In this document: positions 32,459-44,015 of the stretch, piece after piece
How the letters are laid out: the number at the start of each line of letters is the position of its first letter
How positions within the stretch are numbered: the first letter of the stretch is position 1
Assembly: GCA_029168955.1 (NCBI GenBank)
Contig: JAPDOI010000442.1
Coordinates: forward strand, 504,917 to 568,916
From: Aplectana chamaeleonis
Lineage: Eukaryota; Nematoda; Chromadorea; Rhabditida; Cosmocercidae
Direction of reading: 5' to 3'
Length of the DNA: 64,000 nucleotides
Translations under genes and position numbers: made by a program
Notes under the pieces: generated by a model
Seen by the model: only the letters and a program-made list of their open reading frames with translations
The model's database searches: none
What the model was told of the DNA's origin: nothing

Positions 32459-33069
32459 TGCCGAACCGGACATAATGCCAGTGCGGTATGATACCAAGGC
32501 ATTAGCCATTGATTCTGCGTGATAAACGTCAAATCGGTCATATCGACCATGGGGTGGTCATATCAAGCAGCAGCCGACAGCTTGAGGCTTTCCTCCGGTC
32601 AGGAACGGTGGTGCACCGTCCAAGTAGGGGTAAAACTGATTGTCACCCCCCCCCCCCCCCCGAAATACCCTATACATGTTGATATGACCAACCCACCCGC
32701 TGTTCACGTCGAATGAATGGCTACTGCCATGGTATCATACCGCACTGGCAATATAGTCTACAGCAATGGAAGTAGGACCTGGTGAGATTGCGGACTCGTC
32801 CTAGCATACGGTAGTTTGTTAGTGATATCACTCATTTTTCCGAAACAGTTGTGATAGATTGGTGAGTCTGTGTTTTCACCCACACGACTTCATCTGTTGA
32901 AGCAATGAAAACAGGCGAAAATGTGAGAGGGGAAACAAAACTCACCGACCAATCTCAGCTATTCCGAAAAATTGAGTGATAACACAATCAGACTACAGTA
33001 TGTTAGGAATAGTCTGCAACTTCGGCAAGTCCTACTTCCATTGCTGTAAACTATATGTCCGGTCCGGCA
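32459..33069. mobile_element. Foldback element with a second element nested in its left arm
   Basis: The outer arms start GCCGAACCGGACAT and end ATGTCCGGTCCGGC. They continue through AGTCTACAGCAATGGAAGTA and its complement, giving arms of about 140 bp. The left arm is split by a separate TIR element at about 32,474-32,751 (ATGCCAGTGCGGTATGATAC and complement, about 40-bp TIRs), so the nested element arrived later. Confidence 0.75.
32474..32751. mobile_element. Nested TIR element, ~278 bp
   Basis: The TIRs of about 40 bp include AATGCCAGTGCGGTATGATA and its complement TATCATACCGCACTGGCAAT, flanked by ATA on both sides, consistent with a TA-type target. A run of 16 C lies near 32,647. No ORF. 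Confidence 0.72.
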
Positions 33070-33164
33070 TATCTCCTCCAGTGCCGATTGGGGGGAGGGG
33101 GAGCGTGCTGTATTAGAGCTTCCCTAAGGTTAAAAAGTTTCCCCATACAGCTATCATCGACATA

Positions 33165-33292
33165 GATCCTGAGAAGACTTCGCGTTCCTCATTGGAAATT
33201 GGCGGAAACTCGGTCACCTCGGTGTATGTTATAACATATGGCACCGAGTTTGCGCCAACCTTCAATAGTGAACGCGAAGTCTCTTCAGGATC
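33165..33292. repeat. 128-bp imperfect hairpin
   Basis: GATCCTGAGAAGACTTCGCG pairs with CGCGAAGTCTCTTCAGGATC, and pairing continues inward with bulges through ACTCGG/CCGAGT to a loop around GTATGTTATAACATAT. It could be a small foldback element or a transcribed hairpin; neither is shown by the sequence. Confidence 0.65.
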
Positions 33293-33492
33293 CATGCCGA
33301 CGTTACACGCTCTGGCTGTCATGTTTTTGTTTCTGAACAGGTAGAAGCAAAGTGCGACATGTAAGTCTGTGCAAAGAACATAACTGCTATCTCAAAGGAC
33401 ATAAAGCCTAGCTCGCTCTGATGAGTCCGGGCGGAGCAGCGGAGCGGCCGGCCATGGCAAAATACAGAACTCATACGGTCGAGGGGTAGAGC

Positions 33493-34140
33493 GTCGGCAC
33501 AATAGCGCTAGCCTTCCGGCACAAAGGGATTAGCAGCACCCATGCTGTAGCACTAGACGAAAAATACCGCGCGGTACCGATTGCCATAAAGCCATAAAAT
33601 ACTTTGCAGCTTCCACGTGAGAGTTTGATTTGGTCGGTCCGATATAGCAATGCAACTGATATGATCATTTCATGCCCTTGTGGCAGTCGGTACCACACGG
33701 TATTTGGAGTTCACTTGCTGGTAGCTACTGCTAACAGCAGGAGCTGCTGCCAACGAGTAGGAGCTCCTGCTGATTGTGCTGGAATATTATCCCTTTGTTT
33801 ATTGTGGGACGCGTGCTATCGCTAGCCCCACTGTCCTAGTGTCTGCTGACACTCTCCTCCATTGATTTGTCTGATACGAATGAACATTGCAGCATCCTCT
33901 TGTACGACGGCGGCGGGTGTATAAGGCGGCCAGTCTCACTGAGGGGACAGGATTCATATCCAACACTGGTTAAGAGAGCGGTAGTCCAATTTTTCCCCGT
34001 TTTTAGAACAGACTGTCGATAACGAGGGGTGGAAAGCCAGCATGCGTTGGCAGCATATGCTGCCGTTAGCAGCAGCTCCTGCTTACAACAAGGGGAAGTA
34101 TTCAATGTTTGCCCAGGAGTACTAACGCTATTGTGCCGAC
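33493..34140. mobile_element. 648-bp TIR element with a nested MITE
   Basis: The left end GTCGGCACAATAGCGCTAG and right end CTAACGCTATTGTGCCGAC match at 18 of 19 positions. The interior is rich in AGCAG/CTGCT words. A second element (33,562-33,706) sits inside, so the host element is about 500 bp without it. No transposase frame is seen. Confidence 0.68.
33562..33706. mobile_element. Small TIR element with ATACCG ends, copy 2
   Basis: AAATACCGCGCGGTACCGAT at the left and TCGGTACCACACGGTATTT at the right. The interior is the reverse complement of 29,772-29,900. It is nested inside the 33,493-34,140 element. Confidence 0.75.
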
Positions 34141-35480
34141 ATACTACCCCCGACTGCCTGAAAATAATACGAAGATTTTGACATGAATAACCCGATAAGC
34201 AGCCCTTCTAGATAGCGATTCGCTCTAGCTAAATGGCGACTTTGAACGATTCGAACGGACCGTCCTTACTAGGAAACCTCACAAGGCCATCCCCACCATT
34301 TCAAAGATAAGGAATGTTCTCTGTTCAATTCTGTCTCGCCATAGGGAAATTTGAGTCAGATCTGAAACGTTTTTCTGAAGCTCTCTCAGAAACATACTCT
34401 TGTATAAAAAAGGCGCTTAACAAACTATCTGGGGCTTCTAGTCGTATCAAATCTGTAACTCATGAACCCCTAGCGTAATCTTATGAAAATGAAGAAACCG
34501 TATTCAGTATTCGAGCTCAGTACGTCAAATTACCCTAAATAGAAATCTTGAGTCAAAGCCTTGATTATACCGCGACTATGTTGACGGGGTCCAGTAGACC
34601 GTTGTCCAGGACCACGACGAAGATACGTACCCCCCACCCCTCCCTTCCTCCCTGGAGATAAAATTTTCTGAAACAAGTCCAGAACTTTTATGTCCCCGCA
34701 AGATTCTGGAATTTTTCGGCGGTTTTTGCAGCTTACATTTTAGAAAAAAACTTTTTTTTACTCAAAGTCTTTTATCTAATCATTACTGCACTCCCTATCC
34801 TACTGATGAGCTTCGGGGAGTGCAGTTTTGAATTGCTCTTCGCTATTGAGTAACAACATCTGTAATGAAGAAAAAGCAAAACAAATTCTGACACCGCCTC
34901 ACAGTCTCATTGTGGCGTAACGAGAACGGGAAAAGAGGGCAAATCAAAGCAGAAATCAAAATACGCCGGTATTTGTTTCTTGTTTGCGTTGGGTTTCGCC
35001 CTAGTCGTGCAGTAAGCTAGAAAAAGTCAGGAATGCCGAAATAGGCGAACTTGAGCTGATAGGAGATTTCTGTAGTGAAGTAATTCGCGGTGTGGATGCA
35101 GAACATTACCTAATTTTCAATGGATCTAGGCCTCAGAGTGAGCGAAATGTCGGCGTATGCCGAGCGTTATTCGAAGACGTTTTGAACTCTTGATGACAGT
35201 TCACTAATCACATAACTTTACCACACCTCGCTGCAAAATTAGTTGAAGGGGATCATTCAGAATTCGAGGAAGGAATCCTACTATAAATTTTGGTAAATTT
35301 GTGTGCGTGTGCGTGTATGTATGTATGTATGTGTGCGTTTCTCTGTGTGCTTGTTTGACCGTTTATTCGGCTTGACTTTAAAGGCGGGCAACCCTACGGG
35401 GATGGGCTTCGAAAGTGGGCAGGACGTCAGGGTAAGGGTGCAGGACCTTAGAAGTGATGCGCAGTACATCATAGGAAGGA
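34141..35480. other. Unclassified AT-rich sequence with short GT run
   Basis: No gene is recognised. A GTGTGCGTGTATGTATG run lies at about 35,300-35,345, just before the family-2 array. Part of 34,360-34,500 (TTTCTGAAGCTCTCTCAGAA) resembles 45,160-45,190, a dispersed non-coding repeat. Confidence 0.4.
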
Positions 35481-38180
35481 TCGCCAACCGCCGTAGGAAG
35501 TGTACGGAACCCAAGTGGGAGTGCGCTGGACGCCGTAGATAGTGTGCCGGACCCAAGTGAAAGTGCGCCGAATGCCGCAGAAAGTGCGCGGAATCTAAGT
35601 GGGAGTGCGCAGGACGCCGTAAAAAATGTGTTCGACCGATGTGCGAGTGCGCCAACCGCCGTAGAAAGTGTGCGGGACGAAAAAGGGGGTGCGCCGAATG
35701 CCGTATGAAATGTGCAGGATCCAAGTGGGGGAGCGCCGGACGCCATGGAAAGTGTGCGGGACCTAAGTGGGAGAGCGCCGGACGCCGTAGAAAGTGTGCG
35801 GTACCCAAGTGGGAGTGTGCTGAACGCCGTAGGAAGTGTGCGGCATCCAAGTGGGAGAGCGCCGGACGGCATATACAGTGTGCGGGACCTAAGTATGAAT
35901 GCGCCGGACGCCGTAGGAAGTGTGTGGGACCTAAGTTGGAGTGCGCCAACCACCGTAGAAAGTGTGCGGAACTCAAGTGGGAGTGCTCCGAACGCCGTAG
36001 GAAAAGTGCGGGATCCAAAAGAGAGTGCGCAGGACGCCGTAGAAAGTGTGCGGGATCCAAGTGGGAGAGCGCCTGATGTCCTAGAAAGTGTGCGGGACCC
36101 AAAAGGGAGTGCGCCGAAAGCCGTATGAAGTGTGCAGGATCCAAGTGGGAGTGCGCCGGACGCCGTAGGAAGTGTGCGGGACCTAAGTTGGAGTGCGCCA
36201 ACCGCCGTAGAAAGTGTGCGGGACCAAAAAGGGAGTGCGCCGAATGCCGTATGAAATGTGCAAGATCCAAGTGGGGGAGCGCCGGACGCCATGGAAAGTG
36301 TGCGGGACCTAAGTGGGGGAGCGCCGGACGCCGTAGAAAGTGTGCGGTACCCAAGTGGGAGTGCGCTGGACGCCGTAGATAGTGTGCCGGACCCAAGTGA
36401 AAGTGCGCCGAATGCCGCAGAAAGTGCGCGGAATCTAAGTGGGAGTGCGCAGGACGCCGTAAAAATGTGTTCGACCGATGTGCGAGTGCGCCAACCGCCG
36501 TAGAAAGTGTGCGGGACGAAAAAGGGGGTGCGCCGAATGCCGTATGAAATGTGCAGGATCCAAGTGGGGTAGCGCCGGACGCCATGGAAAGTGTGCGGGA
36601 CCTAAGTGGGAGAGCGCCGGACGCCGTAGAAAGTGTGCGGCATCCAAGTGGGAGAGCGCTGACGGCATATACAGTGTGCGGGACCTAAGTATGAGTGCGC
36701 CGGACGCCGTAGGAAGTGTGTGGGACCTAACTTGGAGTGCGCCAACCGCCGTAGAAAGTGTGCGGAACTGAAGTGGGAGTGCTCCGAACGCCGTAGGAAG
36801 TGTGCGGGATCCAAAAGGGAGTGCGCAGGACGCCGTAGGAAGTGTGCGGGACCTAAGTTGGAGTGCGCCAACCGCCGTAGAAAGTGTGCGGGACCAAAAA
36901 GGGAGTGCGCCGAATGCCGTATGAAATGTGCAAGATCCAAGTGGGGGAGCGCCGGACGCCATGGAAAGTGTGCGGGACCTAAGTGGGAGAGCGCCGGACG
37001 CCGTAGAAAGTGTGCGGTACCCAAGTGGGAGTGTGCTGAACGCCGTAGGAAGTGTGCGGCATCCAAGTGGGAGAGCGCCGGACGGCATAGACAGTGTGTG
37101 GGACCTAAGTTGGAGTGCGCCAACCACCGTAGAAAGTGTGCGGAACTCAAGTGGGAGTGCTCCGAACGCCGTAGGAAGTGTGCGGGATCCAAAAGAGAGT
37201 GCGCAGGATGCCGTAGAAAGTGTGCGGGATCCAAGTGGGAGAGCGCCTGATGTCATAGAAAGTGTGCGGAACCCAAGTGGGAGTGCGCAGGACGCCATAC
37301 ACAGCGTGCGGTACCCAAGTGGGGGTGCGCCGGACGCCGTAGAAAGTGTGCGGGACCCAAGTGGGGGTGCGCCCGACGCCGTAGAAAGTGTGCGGGATCC
37401 AAGTGGGAGAGCGCCTGATGTCATAGAAAGTGTGTGGAACCCAAGTGGGAGTGCGCAGGACGCCATACACAGCGTGCGGGACCCAAGTGGGGGTGCGCCG
37501 GACGCCGTAGAAAGTGTGCGGGACCCAAGTGGGGGTGCGCCCGACGCCGTAGAAAGTGTGCGGGACCCAAAAGGGAGTGCGCCGAACGCCGTATGGAGAG
37601 TGCAGGATTCAAGTGGGAGTGCGCAGGACGCCGTTGAGAGTGTGCGGGTTCCAAGTGGGAGAGCGCCGGACGCCGTAGGAAGTGTGCGGGACCCAAGTGA
37701 GAGTGCGTCGGACGTCGTAGATAGTGTGCGGGACCCAAGTGGGAGAGCGCCGGATGTCATAGAAAGTGGGCGGGAACCAAGTGGGAGTGCGCAGGACGCC
37801 GTAGAAAGTGTGCGGTACCCAAGTGGGAGTCCGCCGGACGCCGTAGAAAGTGCGCGGGACCCGAGGGGAAAGCGCCGGACGCCGTACAAAGTGTGCGGGA
37901 CCCAAGTGAGAGTGCGTCGGACGTCATAGATAGTGTGCGGGACCCAAGTGGGAGAGCGCCGGATGTCATAGAAAGAGTGCGGGACCCAAGTGGGAGTGCG
38001 CAGGACGCCGTAGAAAGTGTGCGGGACTCAAGTGGGAGAGCGCCGGATGTCATAGAAAGTATGCGGGACCCAAGTGGGAGTGCGCAGGACGCCATAGACA
38101 GCGTGCGGGACCCAAGTGGGGGTGCGCCGGACGACGTAGAAAGTGTGCGGGACCCAAAAGGGAGTGCGCCGAACGCCATA
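35480..38180. repeat. Array 2C: largest family-2 42-bp array
   Basis: About 64 units have the family-2 pattern with many variant words (CCAACCGCCGTAGAAAGTG, CGAATGCCGTATGAAATG). Blocks are duplicated: the TTCGACCGATGTGCGAG unit and its following neighbours at about 35,631 recur at about 36,469 (838 bp, close to 20 units). All long frames here are repeat artefacts. Confidence 0.97.
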
Positions 38181-38183
38181 GAT

Positions 38184-38588
38184 CCGTCCGACCGTCCGTC
38201 CGTCCGTCTGTCCGTCTGTCCGTCCGTCCGTTCGTCCGTCCGTCCGTCCGTCCGTCCGTCCGTCCGTCCGTTCGTCCGTCCGTCCGTCCGTCCGTCCGGC
38301 CGTCCGTCCGTCCATCCGTCCACCCCCCCGTCTGTCCGTCCGTCCCTCCGTCCCGCCGTCCGTCCCTCCGTCCGTCCGTCCGTCCGTCCGTCCGTCCGTT
38401 CGTCCGTCCGTCCGTTCGTCCGTCCGTCCGTTCAAATCCGTCCGTCCGTCCGTCCGTCCGTCCGTCCGTCCGTCCGTCCGTCCGTCCGTCCGTCCGTCCG
38501 TCCGTCCGTCCGTCCGTCCGTCCGTCCGTCCGTCCGTCCGTCCGTCCGTCCGTCCGTCCGTCCGTCCGTCCGTCCGTCCGTCAGTCAG
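38184..38588. repeat. CCGT microsatellite, ~400 bp
   Basis: Nearly pure (CCGT)n/(TCCG)n, interrupted by variants such as TTCGTCCG, CACCCCCCCG and TTCAAATCCG in the left half and perfectly regular to the right. It is fused directly to the last unit of array 2C at GCCATAGATCCGTCCG. Confidence 0.97.
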
Positions 38589-38609
38589 TAAGACACTGTG
38601 GTCAGCGTG

Positions 38610-38647
38610 CTGGGTGTCCTGTGCCTCTGAAGGCACAGGACACCCAG
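38610..38647. repeat. Perfect 17-bp stem, 4-nt loop hairpin
   Basis: CTGGGTGTCCTGTGCCT and AGGCACAGGACACCCAG are exact complements around CTGA. It follows directly after the CCGT microsatellite. Confidence 0.85.
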
Positions 38648-40575
38648 AAAGATCTTCAGGTTTTAACCTTGTCTTGGAGAGGGTCACACTCTGATCACAA
38701 TGGTATTTCTGACAACGTCCAAGACCACTTACGTACGGATATATGGCTTCTTGAAAATGCCTGTATTTTGAGGGCAAACATTTGGTGGACGAGTTGTCTC
38801 AGGCCTATATTTTTCTTGATTCGCAGTCGCGGCACGAAAGTAAGACAGGATGAGGAGATAGAGCGGAAAAGGAGTGAAGAACGACGACTTGGTTGAAAAT
38901 TATCCATCCATGTTTCCGCTATTGAGATCGAAAATCAGGAAGGGGGCCGGGCCTGTGGTCGTGGCTGGAGGGGGTCGGGCCCGTGGTGGTCGTCCACATC
39001 TCGCTTATTTGACGGAATTGAGATCTCGCATTTGGCACGTGTTATACAGGAGGGGTCTTCTACACAATTACACGAAAATCTCAAAATTCATATCTGAGGG
39101 TGTACTGTGCCTTTAAGGGATCTTTCATACATGGAACACGGTTGCAGCTCTTCTCATCGATGGCGAGGCGTACTAGTCGGTTACCTTAGGAAGGTTTTAT
39201 ATGGTTTGTATCTCATCTTTAGGAAGTCACGTTGCAGCTATTATCACGCTATTTTGGGAGCGGAGCGGTTGTTTCTTCATTTTTACCTTTGTGTTTTCTC
39301 AAAAACAACCGCTCGACTTTTATGATAAAGCGATTATAGCAGCGCTGGGTATAAAACTATTTGGGGGGAGCACTCAGGATTCAGTTTGAGAACGAATGGT
39401 ACCGCTTTCAGAAGTCGAAGTAGTTCCATGGGGTCTCCACGAAAACAATGACTGATAACGCTATAAGGCACACGATATCAGCCCAAATTTTCATTTTCAT
39501 GGATGAATCATTTCATTTTCTTGAGAGCCCCTCACCCACAAATGGTTTCAAGCCTCAGTCTGTGCCCGAAAATTTCGAAAATAGTAAAGACTCCCCCCTA
39601 GAGACGCTCCTACAACAAGAACATCAAAAATTTGCCAATTTTTATCGATGATATCCGGATCATGGTGACGACACAGCGGTTACCCAAGTGATCCTGCCGC
39701 ATCGAGAGCCCGCCTCCCGATGGGCTTCGCGGCGAAACACATATTCGGGCCAAAACTAAAGTCTTTGTTTGGTCGTATTGTTCGGATCCAGTTTGTAGTA
39801 CACTCGCAGCTAACCCTCATGGTGGCAGCGAGGTACAACTGGTCCAAATGCACGACCTCATCGTGTATCCTGAGCAGCGAGCTAAGCGGATGAAAACCCG
39901 AAGAATGCTAGCTAGTGACACATTTTACGGTAATATGTTTTTGCTACACTTTCTTTTTTCTTTCGTGATAAACTTTATAATGAATACGAGGTTGTAGTTA
40001 TTATATTACCTATTTGCTTCATTGATGGCGTAATTTTCAAGTAATAATCTACGAGAAGAACCCTAAAAATACGTATTCGCCTACGCTCGGGCGAAGAATA
40101 AGCCACATAGAACGACTGAAGGTGATACAGCAGTAGGAGAAGCATCGAGGCCTCGCGCCCTTTCCGCAACAGTGCCCGGGCCTCGCACCATTAGTGACCC
40201 AGAGGTCGGGGCGGCGACCCTGAGTATGGTTTCCGTTTTTTTTTCAACAAGTTATTAATTTTCTTAATCGAATTTTTCACGACCCCCCTTCCAATTTTTC
40301 GTCTTTCCCCAGAATTTTTACGACCCCCCACCGTCATCCGTTGGCAAGCTATCCACACCTGCTGGACCGTGGCGCTGCGGCTTTCCCCATCTAGAGATTG
40401 GTCAGAATTCGAGTTTGGTGAGACAGCTTATCACTGATTATACCAAACAAAACGTACGAATCGGATCTATTTTGAAACAATCTCATTCATACGAATTACA
40501 CAATCGGCGTTCGGAGTGACTGTGGAAATGCGGTTTTTCCTCCACTGGAAAGAGCGTAAAAAGTTGGGGTAAAAA
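38648..40575. other. Unclassified sequence, no gene recognised
   Basis: Short frames only. A TATAAAAC with TCAGTT 33 bp downstream (39,350 and 39,383) is the weakest of the promoter-like sites. About 39,437-39,460 repeats AAAACAATGACTGATAAC from the segment A tail. Confidence 0.4.
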
Positions 40576-40579
40576 CCGA

Positions 40580-40955
40580 AAGATGGTTTGGAATGGTTTC
40601 TTGGTGCTCGAGAAAAACGGCGAAAACCACGTGATTTTGGTCAAAAAACTGTTAATCTCCTTTTTTTCAGACGGCGCTCACGATCTTGTGCTACCAGTTA
40701 AAAATGAGCTAGGAAGCTAATTTTTTGGCAGGACCCTAGAAATTGATGCAGCTAGCTCCTGTTCAATTTTGTAGTTGAAAGCTCAAATTTAGCGGAACCT
40801 CAATTTTGAGGGTCAAGACGGGTAAAACCATGTAAATATGTTATGGCAAACCATCCGATGTTCCTTGAACTTCGAAAATGAACTAGTGAAAGGCTTCCGG
40901 CCAAGATTGTTCTCTCTTTGAGATGGTTGGTGTAAATAGGACTTGAGGAGTGCGC
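40580..40955 (+). repeat. Array-flanking conserved block, copy 3
   Basis: Contains AAACCACGTGATTTTGGTC, CTCCTTTTTTTCAGACGG, AGCTAGCTCCTGTTCAATTT and CTCAATTTTGAGGGTCAAG. It is followed by only a fragment of an array unit (GTGCGCAGGACGCCGCAGAAAG at about 40,951-40,972). Confidence 0.7.
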
Positions 40956-41135
40956 AGGACGCCGCAGAAAGATAGGATCATAATTTGCTCCGGCACTAAA
41001 TTCTCACTCAGTATATATCCTGTTGAAGTTGCGCTCTGGCTTACTGGGGCAAGTTAAAACCTGTTTTACATGTACTATGTCAAGACGCGTATGAAAATAG
41101 ACATGTTTAGACAAAGGTATTAACAATGTTGCTGG

Positions 41136-41171
41136 TATAAAAGGCTCCTCATCTCACCTTGTGCCTCAGTC
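41136..41171 (+). promoter_or_regulatory. TATA box plus TCAGTC initiator
   Basis: TATAAAAG starts at 41,136 and TCAGTC gives a start A at 41,168, spacing 32. The surrounding sequence is otherwise unlike the other promoter blocks. It lies about 260 bp upstream of flanking-block copy 4 and array 2D. Confidence 0.45.
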
Positions 41172-41419
41172 GGCTCTTCGGAGCCAGACCTGGCAGGTGG
41201 CCTTAGTCACTTTCGAGAAGATCCACCGGATACCGGAGGATAATTTTTGTCGCCGAGGGGATAACCGCACGGCTCGGGGGGGGGGGGAAGTGGTGCCCAA
41301 GTATGGGCCAATCTCCCCACGGTTCGCAGTGGGGTGGACCCCTTTGCGAACAGTGGTGGTGGGGTCACCCCCCCCACACCCAACTCCCGTTAGGATGACA
41401 ACAGGGATGATCCTTGTGG

Positions 41420-41790
41420 GATGGCTTCTTGGCACCCGAGAAAGATGGAGAAAACCACGTGATTTTGGTCGAGAAACTGTTGATCTCCTTTTTTTCCAGA
41501 CGGCATTCACGATCTCGTTGCAACACCTAAAATTTAGCTAGGAAGTATATTTTTTGGCAGGATGCTGAAAATGGATGCAGCTAGCTCCCATTCAACTTTG
41601 GAGCTGAAAGCTCAATTTTTGCGGAACCTCAAAATTGAGGGCCAAGACGGGTAAAAACATGTGAACATGTTATTGTAAACCCTCCGATGCTCACTAAACT
41701 TTAAAAATGAACTAATAAAAATCAACACAGCTAATGATAGGCTTCCGCAGAAGATTGTTTCCTCTTTGAGACGGTTGGTCTGAATAGGAT
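41420..41790 (+). repeat. Array-flanking conserved block, copy 4
   Basis: This block is similar to copy 3 and ends at the array with GGATTTGAGGAGTGCGCAGG. It shares AAACCACGTGATTTTGGTCG and CGGAACCTCAAAATTGAGGG with the other copies. Confidence 0.72.
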
Positions 41791-41794
41791 TTGA

Positions 41795-42045
41795 GGAGTG
41801 CGCAGGGCGCAGCAGAAAGTGCGCGGGCCCCAGTGGGAATGCGCAGGATGCCGTACAAAGTGTGCGGGACCACAGTAGGAGTGCGCAGGACGCCGTAGAA
41901 AGTGGGTGTGACCCAAATGAGAGTGAGCCTAGCGCCGCAGAAAGTGTGCGGCCCAACAGTGGGAGTGCACAGGACGCCAAAGAAAGTGTGTGTGACCCCA
42001 GTGGGAAAGCGAACGACGCCGTAAAGCGTGTACGCGACCTCAGTA
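41795..42045. repeat. Array 2D, family 2, about six units
   Basis: Units such as GTGCGCAGGACGCCGTAGAAAG have CCCAGTGGGA or CCACAGTAGGA inserts. These are closer to the family-1 complement than most family-2 units, like the short array at 20,045-20,190. Confidence 0.9.
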
Positions 42046-42237
42046 GGAGAGAATAGGTCGTTTTTTATGTCTGCGGGTCACAATTTTCAGGAGTTGTAGT
42101 CGTCCGACCACACCGATCGGTAATGATTTAATTAATTACCGTAGGCAAAAGCTTTCATAAAAGGTTTTGCATCTCTAGAATGGGAATCGCTAAGCAAAAA
42201 TCAGGTTAGAAAGGGGACCTTTGGGAAAAATATATGA

Positions 42238-42894
42238 AAATTCCAAAAGTTTAGCTTCCTGGCAAAAGTAATGATTTGGCAATGTTATAACTACAAGAAA
42301 TATAGAAGTTGACAAAATAAAATAAAAAAACAACTTGAAATACGTTTGAAAATGATTTGGCACAAGATAACCAGAAGTGATGAAAAACTGGGAAATGTAG
42401 TGAAATGACCAAAACGGGATTTGGCGGTCATTCATAGGCCAACTTTTGATAAGTAGTGACTGACGAGGGATTAAATTTTACAAGATTTTCCGTTAAACTT
42501 ATCAAAGACAAATCAACCGCGCAACGGAAACCGTAAAACACTTCACTGAAGCTGTAATACGGAAATTAGCATAGGTCAACTATGTGAGCGTAACGCTCAA
42601 ATCCGATTAGCGCTTGATTTCGCTTTGATAAGTTTAACGGAGAATCTTGTAAAATTTAATCCCTCGTCAGACACTACTTATCAAAAGTTGGCCTATGAAT
42701 GACCGCCAAATCCCGTTTTGGTCATTTCACTACATTTCCCAGTTTTTCTTCACTTCTGGTTATCTTGTGCCAAATCATTTCCAAACTTAATTCGAGTTGT
42801 TTTTTTTAAATTTTATTTTGTCAACTTCTATAATTCTTGTAGTTGTAACATTGCCAAATCATTACTTTTGCCAGGAAGCTAAACTTTTGGAAAT
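42238..42894. mobile_element. Foldback element, subfamily b
   Basis: From AATTCCAAAAGTTTAGCTTCC to GGAAGCTAAACTTTTGGAAA, with arms of about 240 bp. The arms contain ATGATTTGGCAATG, AATGATTTGGCACAAG and a GTAGTGAAATGACC...GATTTGGCGG pair. The loop edge is ATCAAAGACAAATCAACCGCG. The terminal consensus is shared with subfamilies a and c. Confidence 0.88.
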
Positions 42895-43930
42895 AGTATC
42901 TTTTCTTTTGTGTCGTCAGTGATCAACTGTCCGACCGTGCTTGATGCATATAAGCTCCCCAAGATCCCGGTCATGGTTGGTAATATCATAAGACCGACGA
43001 GGCGAGCTGTGGCCAGCGCGGTCGATACGTATGAAAAAACATGGAAGAGAGAGATTGGAAAACTCACCCGTTGTGGCGGGCTGTAGGTGAAGCGGTCAAA
43101 TATGCATGAAATATGTGGAACCTATCTGTGGATATCAGCCATTACTTATATTATCTGATGTGAATATTGTGAACACCATAACTCAGAACTTTTTGCTCAA
43201 GTTAAAAATCAACTAAAACGTCTCGAACAAGTATAAAACAATATATCTAGACGTGCACAACTATAAATTCACTCATTTAGTTCGAACTCGAATTGTTTGC
43301 GGTGGTTTACTTCACAGACAATTAATGTTCAAGCAAGGGGGCTACGGACAAGTAATCTTCAATATATTTTGAAAATGGACAAGTATGAAACTACCTTCGA
43401 ATAAAGGAGGAATCACGAACAACTAACGCTGGACATTGCATCGAATCGCTACGCGGACTACTTAAAAACAACATACTGCACAACTTAAATCATACGTTGC
43501 CATGGACATGTTACGAAAAACGAAGCAAGTACACAGGAATTTCATAGACAGATGGGCTTCATTTTGATTCCGACGTCTTACCTGCTCAGAACTTTTTACT
43601 CAAGTTAAAAACTAGCTATCGTACTAGTAGCAGATGGCTTATGTAACTTGTTTGGAGCTTGTAAATTGGTGGGATTAAGGCCGTTCCAAGCTGATACTTC
43701 AATTGTTCGTATATTGTTTCGTAGTTGTTCATTTGTGGGGTTATACTTGTCCACCCCGCTCATGCACAACTTTTAAACTAGTTATAAACTACTAACCGTT
43801 GGTTGTTTTAAATTTATCCAAATGTTGTACATAACTTATCCGTCACATTAAACGGATAACTTACCATCTACATACTATTACTCCGCTTCATTTAGGTTGA
43901 TTAACAACTAAATGAAAAGCTCGTTCGACA
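42895..43930. other. Unclassified AT-rich sequence downstream of the spliced gene
   Basis: No coding frame is recognised. A fragment related to the 12-kb G-rich family (CCGGTCATGGTTGG, GCGGTCGATACGTATG) lies at about 42,965-43,040. Confidence 0.4.
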
Positions 43931-43932
43931 TA

Positions 43933-43938
43933 TTTATT
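43933..43938 (-). terminator. AATAAA poly(A) signal
   Basis: AATAAA on the minus strand lies 78 bp beyond the stop codon at 44,016-44,018, the position expected for the 3' end of the two-exon gene next to it. Confidence 0.6.
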
Positions 43939-44015
43939 TGAAAACAGCAATAAAAAATATAATATTGCGGCAATGGTTTCGGGTGAAGGTTCAGAGAACG
44001 GCGTTGACTCTTTCT

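Noticed and set aside
35281..38777. Long frames of 434, 484 and 333 codons, and SVRPSVRP/TDGRTDGR runs
   Set aside because: Array 2C and the CCGT microsatellite are multiples of 3 (42, and 12 for three tetramers), so they stay open by construction.
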